Assembly (NCBI RefSeq): GCF_013410455.1 | Contig: NZ_JACCFW010000001.1 | Span: forward strand, 3,364,929-3,428,928 | DNA from: Allobranchiibius huperziae | GTDB taxonomy: Bacteria > Actinomycetota > Actinomycetes > Actinomycetales > Dermatophilaceae | Reading direction: 5' to 3' | DNA: 64,000 nt | Part shown: in pieces, positions 45,096-53,801 of the stretch | Numbering within the stretch: position 1 is the first letter of the stretch | Layout of the letters: each line of letters starts with the position of its first letter | Translations under genes and position numbers: made by a program | The notes under the pieces: model-generated | What the model was told of the DNA's origin: nothing | Database searches by the model: none | What the model saw: only the letters and a program-made list of their open reading frames with translations

Positions 45096-46109
45096 TCAGC
45101 GCAGGGTGCCGAAGTTCGAGACGTTGATGTAGGTCTGGATCCGCACGACCGCGCCGGGGTAGGGCGCCGCGATCATCTGGCCGTTCCCGAGGTAGATCCC
45201 CACGTGGTAGGCCGGCGATCCGAAGAACACCAGGTCCCCGGGCAGCGGCGAGGACGTGGAGCGCATGTAGGCCTGCTGCGCGGCCGCCGTCCGCGGCAGG
45301 GTCAGGCCGGCGTGCGAGTAGGCGTACTGCGTCAGGCCCGAGCAGTCGAAGCCGGCCGGAGTGGAGCCTCCGTAGACGTAGGGCACGCCGAGGTACTGCT
45401 TGGCGATGCTGATGACCTGCGAGAGCTTCGCGGTCGTCGTGGTCGACGACCCACCGCCAGAACCACCGCTGACCGGGGCCGTCGTCCCGGGAGGGGTGAG
45501 GCTGAGGCCACAGGGCATCCCGCCGAGGGCGCCCCAGGTGGCGCGACCCACGACCCCGCGCCCGTCGGCGGTGATCCCGTACCGGGACTGGAAGCTCTGC
45601 ACCGAGCTCAGGGTGTGCGGGCCGAAGTCGCCGTCCGCGGTGACGCCGAGCCTGCTCTGCAACGCCGCCACCAGGGAGCCGGATGCGCCGTACCGCACCA
45701 CCTTGACGGTGCAAGTGGGGGCCGGAGCCGTGCCGGTGGAGGGGAAGCCACCGAGCCTGGCCCACGTCAGCGGGCCGACGATGCCGTCCGTGGCCAGACC
45801 GTGGCGTCCCTGGAAGGTCTTCACCGCCATCAGCGTGCGCGGGCCGAAGTCGCCGTCGGCGGTCACGCCGAGACGCTGCTGGGCGATCTTCACCAGGGAC
45901 CCGCTCGAACCGACCTTCAGGACGACGACCCGTGCGCTGGACGTCGCCGCCATGGCCGGCGCCGACAGAGCGACTCCGCCGACGATGGCCGCGGTGCCGA
46001 GCGCGACGCCCCCGACCACGACGGTGCTGCGCGGTGTCAGGACCGGTCCGACCTTGGCAGTCATTCCCGGGCGGTGCCTCATGTGGCGCGGGCTGGTTGT
46101 CGTCGTCAT
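45096..46109 (-). CDS. Secreted NlpC/P60 peptidoglycan hydrolase with two PG-binding domains
   Basis: 337 residues. A signal/anchor region (about 27-55) precedes two peptidoglycan_binding_1 repeats (VKIAQQRLGVTADGDFGPRT and LVAALQSRLGVTADGDFGPH). Then comes a Gly/Ser/Thr linker and a C-terminal NlpC/P60 domain with catalytic Cys in GFDCSGLTQYAY, His in YHVGIYLGNGQMI and a third polar residue near the end. D,L-endopeptidase acting on stem peptides at growth or division. GAGAGG precedes ATG 46109; a longer frame upstream lacks support. A smaller paralogue lies just upstream (46591-47307), with a matching promoter. Confidence 0.92.
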   Translation of the reverse strand: MTTTTSPRHMRHRPGMTAKVGPVLTPRSTVVVGGVALGTAAIVGGVALSAPAMAATSSARVVVLKVGSSGSLVKIAQQRLGVTADGDFGPRTLMAVKTFQGRHGLATDGIVGPLTWARLGGFPSTGTAPAPTCTVKVVRYGASGSLVAALQSRLGVTADGDFGPHTLSSVQSFQSRYGITADGRGVVGRATWGALGGMPCGLSLTPPGTTAPVSGGSGGGSSTTTTAKLSQVISIAKQYLGVPYVYGGSTPAGFDCSGLTQYAYSHAGLTLPRTAAAQQAYMRSTSSPLPGDLVFFGSPAYHVGIYLGNGQMIAAPYPGAVVRIQTYINVSNFGTLR

Positions 46110-46227
46110 CGGAGCCTCTCGGTGGCGTCGGGCCGCGACGGGCTGTAGAGCCCATCGCGGGTACACGGCAGTTCGGTACGCGATGTCGCTCGTCGTCCGC
46201 GGTCACGGCCCCGACCGCGACAAGAGG

Positions 46228-46255
46228 ACTATGCCTGGCGTGTGGCCAATGTGAA
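46228..46255 (-). promoter_or_regulatory. Putative promoter of the first NlpC/P60 gene
   Basis: On the reverse strand TTCACA (46250-46255) and CATAGT (46228-46233) are separated by 16 bp. The sequence around the -10, CTATGCC preceded by CCGCGAC on the forward strand, is shared at 18 of 21 positions with the region before the second NlpC/P60 gene. The leader would be about 115 nt and can form GGGCTCTACAGCCC-type hairpins; it does not match the cyclic-di-AMP riboswitch often found before such genes. Confidence 0.5.
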
Positions 46256-46525
46256 AGGTGGGATTTCTGCGACTCGCCGCGCAGATGGTTGACAGGAGAA
46301 ATTCCACGCTTGTGACTTACATCATTGTGTTTTCAGCGGGATTCGCGCGATTCCGGGATATTCGCCGTCCCTCCCGGCCGTGAAGCCACAGGCAGGTCAT
46401 TGAATGTTCGAACAACATGCCGAATGAATTTCGATATCAATGCAAGTCCACTATGTGAGACGGTCCTTGACTATCGCGTCCATGAATAGTGCGGACTGAA
46501 TGATGCAAAGAATTGGCTGGGGACG
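46256..46525. other. A/T-richer intergenic stretch, no gene seen
   Basis: Part of the 481-bp gap between the two NlpC/P60 genes. From about 46300 the composition is markedly more A+T-rich than the surroundings. It contains the 10-bp palindrome TGTTCGAACA (near 46405) and TTGACT near 46467, but I found no matching -10 and no reading frame with family features. Confidence 0.5.
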
Positions 46526-46565
46526 TGATGAAGGCCCGGCCCCCGAAAGGGCCGGGCCTTCATCA
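46526..46565 (-). terminator. Terminator of the second NlpC/P60 gene
   Basis: Perfect 17-bp stem TGATGAAGGCCCGGCCC with a six-base loop CCGAAA, 26 bp after the stop of the leftward gene. Confidence 0.85.
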
Positions 46566-46590
46566 GGTCCCGAATGGATCTCCTAGGAGA

Positions 46591-47307
46591 TCAGACGCGA
46601 CCGAAGTAGTGCGAGCCCCAGATCGCGTGCACGTGGATGCGCGTGCCCGGCTTGGCGGAGTCGATCATGTTGTTGCCGCCGACGTAGATGCCGACGTGGT
46701 GCGCCGGGTAGCCGTAGAAGACCAGGTCGCCGGGCCGCGGCGACGACACGCGCCGGGTCGCGTTCGCCTGGGCGGCGGCGGTGCGGGGCAGGCTGTGCCC
46801 GACCTGGCGGTAGACGTACGACGTGAAACCGGAGCAGTCGAAGCCGCGCGGCGTCGAGCCACCGTAGACGTAGGGCACGCCGGTGTACCGCTCGGCGATC
46901 GAGACGACCCGCGAACCGGAGGCCGACGGCTGGGGCGCGGTCGACGCGCTGCCGGGGAAGCCACCGAGTGCGCGCCAGGTCTGCGGGCCGACGTAACCGT
47001 CACGCGCGAGGTGCTTGATGCGCTGGAAGTTCTTGACAGCGTGCAGCGTGCGCGCATCGAAGCGGGAGGTCTGCGGGATGTGCAGACGCTTCTGCACGAC
47101 CTTGACGTAGTAGCCGGTCGAGCCCGTGTGCAGGACGACCACGTGGGCGCTCGACGCCGATGCGGTCGAGGCGGTGGTGAGCTCGGTCGCGACCAGGCCC
47201 GGCACGACGACCGCAGCGCCGATGCCGACCGCGGCGCCACGGCGACCGACGGAGGACAGGAAGCGGTGGGGCTCGTGCTTGAGATGGCGAGGGGTGTAGG
47301 AACCCAT
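46591..47307 (-). CDS. Secreted NlpC/P60 peptidoglycan hydrolase with one PG-binding domain
   Basis: 238 residues: signal region to about residue 52 (cut near ASA), one peptidoglycan-binding repeat (VKVVQKRLHIPQTSRFDART ... GPQTWRALGGFP) and an NlpC/P60 domain with GFDCSGFTSYVY (Cys), HHVGIYVGGNNMID (His). The catalytic domain is very close to that of the neighbouring 337-residue protein, so the two arose by duplication and differ in the number of wall-binding repeats. ATG 47307. It has its own promoter and terminator, so they are separate transcription units. Confidence 0.92.
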   Translation of the reverse strand: MGSYTPRHLKHEPHRFLSSVGRRGAAVGIGAAVVVPGLVATELTTASTASASSAHVVVLHTGSTGYYVKVVQKRLHIPQTSRFDARTLHAVKNFQRIKHLARDGYVGPQTWRALGGFPGSASTAPQPSASGSRVVSIAERYTGVPYVYGGSTPRGFDCSGFTSYVYRQVGHSLPRTAAAQANATRRVSSPRPGDLVFYGYPAHHVGIYVGGNNMIDSAKPGTRIHVHAIWGSHYFGRV

Positions 47308-47677
47308 GAGGACGTAATCCTTCGACAGTCGGAGACAGGCTGAGACAGCTGACCGGACACGTCCGCGCGGTAGTGCACGGGAGCCCGACGTACCGCGGTC
47401 AGAACCCCCGTGCTGGTCCGCGACGGGATGACTATGCCCTAGTTCAAGGCTTCACCAAATTCACTCCGCAGAATGTTCTCGGCCTCTATCGCCGCAGACC
47501 GCGGCGAGGCCCCCAGGTCGCCCCGTGACCATTCCGTGACCGATCCCCGGAATGACGGGGCAGGACGCGGTTCGAGACACCGCCTGCCATGCTCGCAAAT
47601 TCCGTCCGGTCGATGAGATCGGGCTGTCCCAAATGGTGGACGTGGCTATCGAGCCTTCCCCCTCTAGCCTGTCCCGT
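47308..47677. other. Divergent intergenic region between NlpC/P60 and MATE genes
   Basis: 370 bp. It holds the leftward NlpC/P60 leader and promoter (to about 47458). The right half should contain the MATE promoter, which I could not identify. No gene-like frame was seen apart from an N-terminal extension of the MATE frame that lacks membrane-protein character. Confidence 0.55.
47431..47458 (-). promoter_or_regulatory. Putative promoter of the second NlpC/P60 gene
   Basis: On the reverse strand TTGGTG (47453-47458) and CATAGT (47431-47436) with a 16-bp spacer, the same spacing and -10 as before the other NlpC/P60 gene, with a shared downstream CGTCGCGG-type element. Leader of roughly 120 nt. 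Confidence 0.5.
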
Positions 47678-49006
47678 ATGGAGCGCAGCGACACCCGGAC
47701 GATTTTGCGTCTCGCCGTTCCCGCTCTGCTGTCCCTGATCGCCGAACCACTCTTCCTGCTGGCGGACTCCGCCATCGTGGGGCATCTGGGTGTCGCGCCG
47801 CTCGCGGGTCTCGGGGTGGCCAGCGCGGCGCTGCTCACCGCGGCCAACGTCTTCGTCTTCCTCGCGTACGGCACGACCTCCCTCGTCGCGCGGTGGGTGG
47901 GCGCCGGCCGGCAGGGCGATGCGCTGGGCGCGGGCGTCGATGGGATGTGGCTCGCGATCGGGGTGGGAGTCGTGACCGCGCTCCTGGTGGCCCTCTTCGC
48001 GACTCCCGTGTGCCGCGTCTTCGGCGCCGGTGGCGAGGTGCTGGCGCAGGCTGCCGTCTACCTGCGCATCAGCGCTCTCGGCCTGCCGGCCATGCTGCTG
48101 GCCCTCGCGGCGACCGGAGTGCTGCGCGGGTTCCAGAACACCGTCACGCCGCTGGTCGCCACCACCGTGGGGTTCGCCGCCAACCTCGCGCTCAACCTCG
48201 TCCTGGTCTACGGCGTGCACCTGGGCATCGCGGGCTCGGCCTACGGCACCGTCATCGCCCAGTGGGGCATGGCCACGGGACTGGCCGCAGTCGTCCTGCG
48301 GCGCGCGACGGCCGAGGGGGCCTCCCTTGTTCCACGACCGAACGGGGTCCTGCGGTCGGCCCGTCACGGCGTACCCCTGCTCGTGCGCACCGTCGCGCTG
48401 CGCGCCGTTCTGCTTCTCACCACCTGGGATGCCACGGCGCTCGGCGACATCCCCCTCGCGGCACACCAGGTCGCGATGACGGTCTTCGGCTTCCTCAGCT
48501 TCGTCCTCGACGCGCTCGCGATCGCCGCGCAGTCCCTCACCGGCACGGCGCTCGGGGCCGGTGACACTGCGCTGGTGCGCTCCCGCACCCGGTTGATGCT
48601 GGGCTGGAGCCTGGGCGCCGGATGTGCGGTGGGTGTGCTTCTCGGACTCATCCACACGGTGCTGCCGCCGGTGTTCACGCCGGACGCCGGCGTACGCAGC
48701 GCGCTGGCCGCCGCGCTGGTGGTCATCGCAGTTCTGGCACCGGTTGCGGGGGTCGTCTTCGTACTCGACGGGGTGCTCATCGGCGCGGGTGACGGACGAG
48801 CTCTGGCGGTGGTGCAGACCGTGCTGCTACTCCTCTACGCACCGGTGGCGATCGTGCTCCACGCGCACGCCGCCGACCTCGCACGGCACGGAGCCCGCAC
48901 ATCGGTCGTCGCGCTGTGGTGTGCCTTCGCGACGTACATGATCGCTCGAATGGCTTTGCTACTGCTGCGTTCTCGCTCGGATCGGTGGCTGGTGCCCGGC
49001 GCGTGA
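47678..49006 (+). CDS. MATE family efflux transporter
   Basis: 442 residues with about 12 transmembrane helices in two matching halves: TILRLAVPALLSLIAEPLFLLADSAIVGHL at the start of the first and SARHGVPLLVRTVALRAVLLLTTWDATALG of the second, the DinF-like subgroup of the MATE family. It exports drugs or metabolites by Na+ or H+ exchange. ATG 47678 begins just before the first helix; the frame is open upstream but without membrane character. No regulator is adjacent. Lies between the NlpC/P60 pair and terD. Confidence 0.92.
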   Translation: MERSDTRTILRLAVPALLSLIAEPLFLLADSAIVGHLGVAPLAGLGVASAALLTAANVFVFLAYGTTSLVARWVGAGRQGDALGAGVDGMWLAIGVGVVTALLVALFATPVCRVFGAGGEVLAQAAVYLRISALGLPAMLLALAATGVLRGFQNTVTPLVATTVGFAANLALNLVLVYGVHLGIAGSAYGTVIAQWGMATGLAAVVLRRATAEGASLVPRPNGVLRSARHGVPLLVRTVALRAVLLLTTWDATALGDIPLAAHQVAMTVFGFLSFVLDALAIAAQSLTGTALGAGDTALVRSRTRLMLGWSLGAGCAVGVLLGLIHTVLPPVFTPDAGVRSALAAALVVIAVLAPVAGVVFVLDGVLIGAGDGRALAVVQTVLLLLYAPVAIVLHAHAADLARHGARTSVVALWCAFATYMIARMALLLLRSRSDRWLVPGA

Positions 49007-49113
49007 CAGCACGTGGGCGCACGCATCCGAGCTACCGCCTGAGGCACTCGGGAAGGACGGCTAGTGTGACGTCTTCCACACGGGTCGTGACACAGCAAGG
49101 AGTAGCACCGACG

Positions 49114-49692
49114 ATGTCGATCTCACTGAACAAGGGCGGGGCTATCTCGCTCGCCAAGGAAGCTCCGACCCTGACCACCGCCATCGCCGGGCTGGGATGG
49201 GACCCGCGCACCACGACCGGTGCCGAATTCGACCTGGATGCCTCCGTCATGGTGTGCGACGCGAGCGGTCGCTGCATCGACGACTCGTGGTTCGTCTTCT
49301 ACGGCCAACTCCGCTCGCCAGGCGACGCTGTGGTGCACCAGGGCGACAACCGCACGGGCGAGGGCGAGGGCGACGACGAGGTCATCACGGTCGAGCTGCC
49401 CGCGCTCCCGCCGAATGCCGCCAAGCTGGTCTTCGTCGTGTCCATCCACGAGGCGGAGGCGCGAGGCCAGAACTTCGGACAGGTGCAGAACGCGTTCATC
49501 CGGATGGTCGACGCCAAGACCGACCGGGAGATCGTGCGCTACGACCTCGCCGAAGACTACTCCACCGAGACCGCCATGCTCTTCGGCGAGTTGGTCCGCG
49601 AAGGCGGCGACTGGCAGTTCCGGGCCACCGGGCAGGGGTATGCCGGTGGACTGGCCGCGGTCATCCGCAGCTTCGGCCTGACAGTGGCCTGA
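49114..49692 (+). CDS. TerD family protein
   Basis: 192 residues of the TerD/TerE calcium-binding stress family: MSISLNKGGAISLAKEAP, GLGWDPRTTTGAEFDLDASV, VVHQGDNRTGEGEGDDEVI (Asp/Glu-rich calcium site), and FIRMVDAKTDREIVRYDLAED are all diagnostic. Family members take part in tellurite and general stress responses and in membrane-associated complexes; none of the other ter genes (terA, terB, terC) is here, so it is a lone copy. AAGGAG lies 11 bases before ATG 49114. A strong hairpin follows. Confidence 0.94.
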   Translation: MSISLNKGGAISLAKEAPTLTTAIAGLGWDPRTTTGAEFDLDASVMVCDASGRCIDDSWFVFYGQLRSPGDAVVHQGDNRTGEGEGDDEVITVELPALPPNAAKLVFVVSIHEAEARGQNFGQVQNAFIRMVDAKTDREIVRYDLAEDYSTETAMLFGELVREGGDWQFRATGQGYAGGLAAVIRSFGLTVA

Positions 49693-49795
49693 GGCGGCTT
49701 CACCTCCCGCGACCGCTCCCAGTCGCCCACGGCGATATTCGGGGCCGAGGGGGCCCTGACGCGCGCGCGTACCGGCAGTATGCGAGTCGCCCGAC

Positions 49796-49832
49796 GAAGA
49801 AGGCCCCGGGACAAAGTCCCGGGGCCTTCTTC
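49796..49832. terminator. Bidirectional terminator hairpin
   Basis: Perfect 17-bp stem GAAGAAGGCCCCGGGAC with loop AAA, ending TTCTTCT to the right and AGAAG-rich to the left, between convergent terD and rplI. Confidence 0.9.
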
Positions 49833-49849
49833 TCATGCTGCGTGCGGCG

Positions 49850-50299
49850 TCACTTCGACGCGACGACGTCCAGCTTCAGGTCGGCCTGCACCTCGGGGTG
49901 CAGGCGGACCTGCACAGCGTGGGCGCCGAGCGACCGGATCGGGGTCGTCACCTGGATGGTGCGGCGGTCGACGGTGCCGGCACCGGCGGCCTGCACCGCG
50001 TCGGCGATGTCACCGCTGGTGACGGCGCCGTACAGCCGGCCGGAGCCGCCTGCGCGGACCGGCAGCGTGACGGTGGCAGACTCCAGGCGCACCTTGAGTG
50101 CCTGGGCGTCCTCGAGGTTCTTGACCGCGCGGGTGGCGCGGGCACGAGTGATCGACTCGACCTGCTTCTGGCCGCCCTTGGTCCACTGGGTGGCGAAACC
50201 ACGCGGGAGGAGGTAGTTGCGGCCGTAGCCGTCCTTGACCTCCACCACGTCGCCTGCGGCACCGAGCTGGGGTACTTCGTGGGTCAGGATGAGCTTCAT
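49850..50299 (-). CDS. rplI: 50S ribosomal protein bL9
   Basis: 149 residues, usual length. The N-terminal MKLILTHEVPQLGAAGDVVE and the bL9 signature VKDGYGRNYLLPRGFA are present, followed by the long connecting helix and C-terminal domain. Last gene of the leftward rpsF-ssb-rpsR-rplI operon, 17 nt after rpsR; terminates at the hairpin shared with terD. Confidence 0.97.
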   Translation of the reverse strand: MKLILTHEVPQLGAAGDVVEVKDGYGRNYLLPRGFATQWTKGGQKQVESITRARATRAVKNLEDAQALKVRLESATVTLPVRAGGSGRLYGAVTSGDIADAVQAAGAGTVDRRTIQVTTPIRSLGAHAVQVRLHPEVQADLKLDVVASK

Positions 50300-50316
50300 G
50301 TCTGGTCCCTTTCCGC

Positions 50317-50553
50317 TCAGCGTGCCGAGCTGGAGTAGGGCAGCAACGCCATCTCACGGGCGTTCTTGACGGCCGTGGCGATGAGGCGCTGCTCCTGGAC
50401 GGACACACCGGTCACCCGACGCGCGCGGATCTTGCCGCGGTCGCTGATGAACTTGCGCAGCAGCGCAGTGTCCTTGTAGTCGATGTTCTCGACCTTCGCC
50501 GCCTTGAGCGGGTTGGCCTTCTTCTTGGGCTTGCGAACTACGGGCTTAGCCAC
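50317..50553 (-). CDS. rpsR: 30S ribosomal protein bS18, zinc-free form
   Basis: 78 residues. [20 protein letters not shown] and [20 protein letters not shown] identify bS18. The cysteines of the zinc-binding form are absent: the CxxC position reads NPLK and the NCxxH position reads VSVQEQ. This C-minus form is known from Micrococcales and as the zinc-starvation copy in Streptomyces and mycobacteria; here it stands in the main operon. GTG start at 50553 with GAAGGAGAG upstream. Confidence 0.96.
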   Translation of the reverse strand: MAKPVVRKPKKKANPLKAAKVENIDYKDTALLRKFISDRGKIRARRVTGVSVQEQRLIATAVKNAREMALLPYSSSAR

Positions 50554-50708
50554 CGTGGTGCTCTCCTTCGTGAGAGCCCGAAACGCGTCTGCGCTCGGGA
50601 TGGATGGTGATGAATGAACTGGTCACGACGCGTGGTCGAGACCGGAGACCTCGTGGGATGCCGTGGGGCGTCCCACGCGGGTGAGAAGCAGAGAACGAAG
50701 TGGGGGAC

Positions 50709-51299
50709 CTAGAAAGGCGGCTCGTCGTACGACGGGCCGGTGTTCCAGCCGCCGCCCTGACCGCCCTGGCCGCCCGCCGGCGCGGAGTTGCCCGCGCCCG
50801 CGTTGCCGCCCTGGCCGCCACCGGTGGCCCACGGGTCGTTGGCCGGGGCGCCGCCGCCTGAGGCACCGCCCTGTCCACCGAAACCGCCACCGGCGTTGCC
50901 GCCCTGGCCGCCGCCGAAGCCGCCACCACCACCGCGCTGGGTCTTGTTGACCTTCGCCGTGGCGTACCGCAGCGACGGACCGACCTCTTCGACGTCCAAC
51001 TCCACCACGGTGCGCTTCTCGCCCTCCTTGGTGTCGAAGGAGCGCGACTTCAGCCGCCCCGAGACCAGCACCCGCGAACCGCGGGTGAGGGACTCGGCGA
51101 CGTTCTCCGCCGCGTCACGCCAGACCGAGCAGCGCATGAACAGCGTTTCGCCGTCCTTCCACTCGTTGCTCTGCCGGTCGAACTGCCGCGGCGTGGAGGC
51201 CACGGTGAAGTTCGCGACGGCAGCACCCGAGGGGGTGAAGCGCAGCTCGGGGTCCTGCGTGAGGTTCCCGATGATTGTGATGACGGTGTCGCCAGCCAT
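50709..51299 (-). CDS. ssb: Single-stranded DNA-binding protein
   Basis: 196 residues. The OB-fold (about 1-115) opens [20 protein letters not shown] and includes [15 protein letters not shown] and [19 protein letters not shown] long Gly/Ala-rich linker (about 125-185) follows, then the acidic-hydrophobic tip YDEPPF that docks partner proteins. Length is above the ~165 of many Actinobacteria because of the linker. Lies 47 nt after rpsF and 155 nt before rpsR on the same strand. Confidence 0.97.
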   Translation of the reverse strand: MAGDTVITIIGNLTQDPELRFTPSGAAVANFTVASTPRQFDRQSNEWKDGETLFMRCSVWRDAAENVAESLTRGSRVLVSGRLKSRSFDTKEGEKRTVVELDVEEVGPSLRYATAKVNKTQRGGGGGFGGGQGGNAGGGFGGQGGASGGGAPANDPWATGGGQGGNAGAGNSAPAGGQGGQGGGWNTGPSYDEPPF

Positions 51300-51346
51300 G
51301 GTGTGGTTCCCTGCTTCCTGTCTAGCTTCTCGAGTGCGAAGAGTCG

Positions 51347-51634
51347 TCAGGCGTCGACGCGCAGGAGCTTGGTGCGCAGGATCGACTCGTTCAGGCCGAG
51401 CTGGCGGTCCAGCTCCTTGGCCGTCGCGGATTCGGCCGTCATGGTGACGACGGCGTAGATGCCTTCGGACTTCTTCGTGATGTCGTAGGCCAGGCGGCGA
51501 CGACCCCAGATGTCGAGGTTGTCGACCTTGCCGCCGTCCTTGGTGACGACGGTGAGGAACTTCTCCAGCGAGGGCTGGACAGTGCGCTCATCGAGTTCGG
51601 GATCGAGGATGATCATCAATTCGTACTGACGCAT
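51347..51634 (-). CDS. rpsF: 30S ribosomal protein bS6
   Basis: 95 residues: [16 protein letters not shown] at the start and [23 protein letters not shown] are diagnostic. ATG 51634 has the perfect ribosome site AAGGAGGTG about nine bases upstream, which decides against the ATG nine codons earlier. First gene of rpsF-ssb-rpsR-rplI. Its promoter region (51635-51849) separates it from the GT-C gene. Confidence 0.97.
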   Translation of the reverse strand: MRQYELMIILDPELDERTVQPSLEKFLTVVTKDGGKVDNLDIWGRRRLAYDITKKSEGIYAVVTMTAESATAKELDRQLGLNESILRTKLLRVDA

Positions 51635-51849
51635 GAATGAACCCACCTCCTTCGGTCTCAAGCGGTCACGGTCTCTCCGTGACAGGAGGGTTGCAGCGTC
51701 GTCGTCACATCACCGGTGGCCGCGCCAGCTGGCGAGACCGGTCGGTGTCACCCACCAAGGACCTACCTGGCACGCCACTGTGCCCGAAGGCACCGACAGG
51801 GGTGCGCGTTTGTCCACAGGGGGTGTGAAGTGACGAACAGCAGCCGAGT

Positions 51850-53193
51850 CTAGGCGGGAGTGCTGCTCGCGCGGAAATCCGCGCCGTCACGGGCCGCGGG
51901 GCGGCGTACGACGGGACGCATACGGTCGTCCACATCCTCGGCCGACTCCCACGCCGCGGCCGCCAGACCGGCGTACGCCACCAGCCGGATCACGCAGAAG
52001 ACCGCGTAGCCGGCGGGTGCCAGCGCCTTGCCCGGGTTGGAGGAGACGCCGGCGTACATCCAGACCATCACGAAGTAGACGACCTCGACCATCGCCCAGA
52101 CCAGATGCTCGCGCCACCGCAGCGCGCAGATCGCGATCAGTGGAAGCACCCACAGCGATGCCTGCAGCGGGAAGGACCGGCCGGTGACCAGCACGATGAC
52201 CAGCATCATCAGCGCGAGCGGTCCGAGCCGCACCGGAGCACGCATGCTCACGCGCAGCATCCCGGCGAGCAGCGCCGCGAGCCAGCCGAGCAGCGCGACC
52301 ACCGTCAGCGCGGTCGGCGGGATCGTCACGTGCAGGATCGCCGAGACCAGCCACGGCGAGCCGTAGGACGCCGTCGCCGAACCCCACGCGCGGTAGGGCG
52401 CGAGCGGGTCGCCTCCGACCGCGACCGCCGCGAGAAGGAAGAAGACCGCGGTCGCCGCGGCGGCGGCCAGTAGCCGGACCGCCTCGGAGGTCCGCCGCTC
52501 GCGGGTGGCGAGGAGCACGATCGCCGCGATGATGATCAGCGGGTAGGTGCGTGCCATCACGGCGGCCCCGAGCAATGCGCCCGCCGCGAGCGGCATCCGG
52601 CGCATCCACAGCGCCATCCCGATGGTCGCGAGCGCCACCCCGAGGATGTCCAGCGACAACAGGGACGCGGTGATCAGCACCGGGCTGAGGGCGACGTGCG
52701 CGGCCTGCCAGGGCGAGTCGCGCAGCATGGACGCGGTGGCGATGGTGGTCGCGGCGACGAGCGCGGTGATGACGACCGCACAGATCGCGTAGTAGATCTG
52801 CTGCTGGTGCAGGACCGTGCCGCCGCCGGGCACCAGGTGCTGCAGACCCCAGGTGACGAACGCGGTGATCACCGGTTGCGTGTGACCCGGCCCGCCGGTG
52901 CTCCACGGCGTGGCAGCGGACTGTCCCCCGACGCCGACCGGCAGGTCGGAGTAACAGCCGCGCCAGAACGCCGCGGGCGCACCCCAGCCCATCCGTTCGC
53001 AGTGGTTCTTCTGCAGCACGCCGAGCGCGATCAGGACGCTGGCCAGCGACGAGAGCACCCCGCCGACGTACAGCCAGCTGCGGGCGCCAGCGCGGGCGAA
53101 CCGGCCGACCGGGCCGCCGATGACCTCGGTCGCGGCCGCAGCGACACCGTCGCCTCGGCTGGGCGTGACGAGTCGTCGCGCGTCGTCGGGCAT
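51850..53193 (-). CDS. GT-C type membrane glycosyltransferase (family 87-like)
   Basis: 447 residues with about ten transmembrane helices, similar in layout to polyprenyl-phosphate-mannose-dependent glycosyltransferases of family 87. The GPGHTQPVITAF loop after the first helix and repeated Ala/Leu-rich helices support this. The orthologous position in Mycobacterium, between ponA1 and rpsF, is occupied by an uncharacterised membrane protein of this type. It probably adds mannose or a related sugar to a lipoglycan or wall component. ATG 53193; the frame is open upstream without membrane character. Confidence 0.82.
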   Translation of the reverse strand: MPDDARRLVTPSRGDGVAAAATEVIGGPVGRFARAGARSWLYVGGVLSSLASVLIALGVLQKNHCERMGWGAPAAFWRGCYSDLPVGVGGQSAATPWSTGGPGHTQPVITAFVTWGLQHLVPGGGTVLHQQQIYYAICAVVITALVAATTIATASMLRDSPWQAAHVALSPVLITASLLSLDILGVALATIGMALWMRRMPLAAGALLGAAVMARTYPLIIIAAIVLLATRERRTSEAVRLLAAAAATAVFFLLAAVAVGGDPLAPYRAWGSATASYGSPWLVSAILHVTIPPTALTVVALLGWLAALLAGMLRVSMRAPVRLGPLALMMLVIVLVTGRSFPLQASLWVLPLIAICALRWREHLVWAMVEVVYFVMVWMYAGVSSNPGKALAPAGYAVFCVIRLVAYAGLAAAAWESAEDVDDRMRPVVRRPAARDGADFRASSTPA

Positions 53194-53331
53194 GGCGGGA
53201 AGAGTACGCGCGCCGACTCGACGAATGGCGGGAGATGTCGCTTCCGGACGGCCGCGGGGCCGATCCACCCTCTGCGAATGACATCTCGGGCTCACGACGA
53301 ACGACGGCGCGACTCGGGCAGACTCGACCGG

Positions 53332-53748
53332 GTGACCGTCACTGCACCCGGCGCCGCCTTCCTCGCGGCCACCGCGCTGCACGCCGGATTCCAGGCGACG
53401 GTGACGGTCCTGGTCTACCCGGCTCTGGCGCGGATCCCCGCCGATCGGTGGGCCGTCGAGCACGACCGTCACAGCCGCCGCATCACGCCGCTGGTCGGGG
53501 TCGTCTACCTCGCCCTCGCCGGCGCCACCGTCTGGATGCTGGTGGCCGACCGGGGTCCGTGGACGTACGCCGGCGCACTGTTGGCGCTGGCTGTCGCCGT
53601 GGTCACGGGTGTGGGGGCGGCGCCTGTGCACGGACGGTTGTCGCGTGCCGACCCCGTGCTGCTCGCGCGCCTTCTCGTGATCGACCGGGTCCGCGCAGTC
53701 CTCGCTGTGCTGCTGCTGGCCTGTGCGTGCGGTGCGGCGTTCGGCTGA
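53332..53748 (+). CDS. Small integral membrane protein of unknown function
   Basis: 138 residues with four predicted membrane helices (about 8-28, 50-72, 80-100, 115-135). HAGFQATVTVLVYPALARIP and HDRHSRRITPLVGVVYL have conserved-looking His/Arg residues between helices, a pattern seen in DUF1772-like small membrane proteins, but I cannot place it firmly. GTG at 53332 was chosen as start. It ends 53 nt before the YqcI/YcgG gene and may be in its operon. Confidence 0.65.
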   Translation: MTVTAPGAAFLAATALHAGFQATVTVLVYPALARIPADRWAVEHDRHSRRITPLVGVVYLALAGATVWMLVADRGPWTYAGALLALAVAVVTGVGAAPVHGRLSRADPVLLARLLVIDRVRAVLAVLLLACACGAAFG

Positions 53749-53801
53749 CGTCGTACGCGCGAGTCAACTCGAGTGAATGCGGGTACGGCACGGTGGTGCC
53801 T

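Noticed and set aside
44458..46206. Leftward frame spanning the first NlpC/P60 gene and the dnaB upstream region
   Set aside because: It runs out of frame through a supported gene, its terminator and the DnaA-box region.
46110..46260. Cyclic-di-AMP (ydaO) riboswitch upstream of NlpC/P60 genes
   Set aside because: Neither leader shows the conserved blocks of that riboswitch, and both are shorter than expected.
46395..46420. LexA/SOS box from the palindrome TGTTCGAACA
   Set aside because: The actinobacterial LexA site needs GAAC and GTTC arms separated by four bases; here the arms abut.
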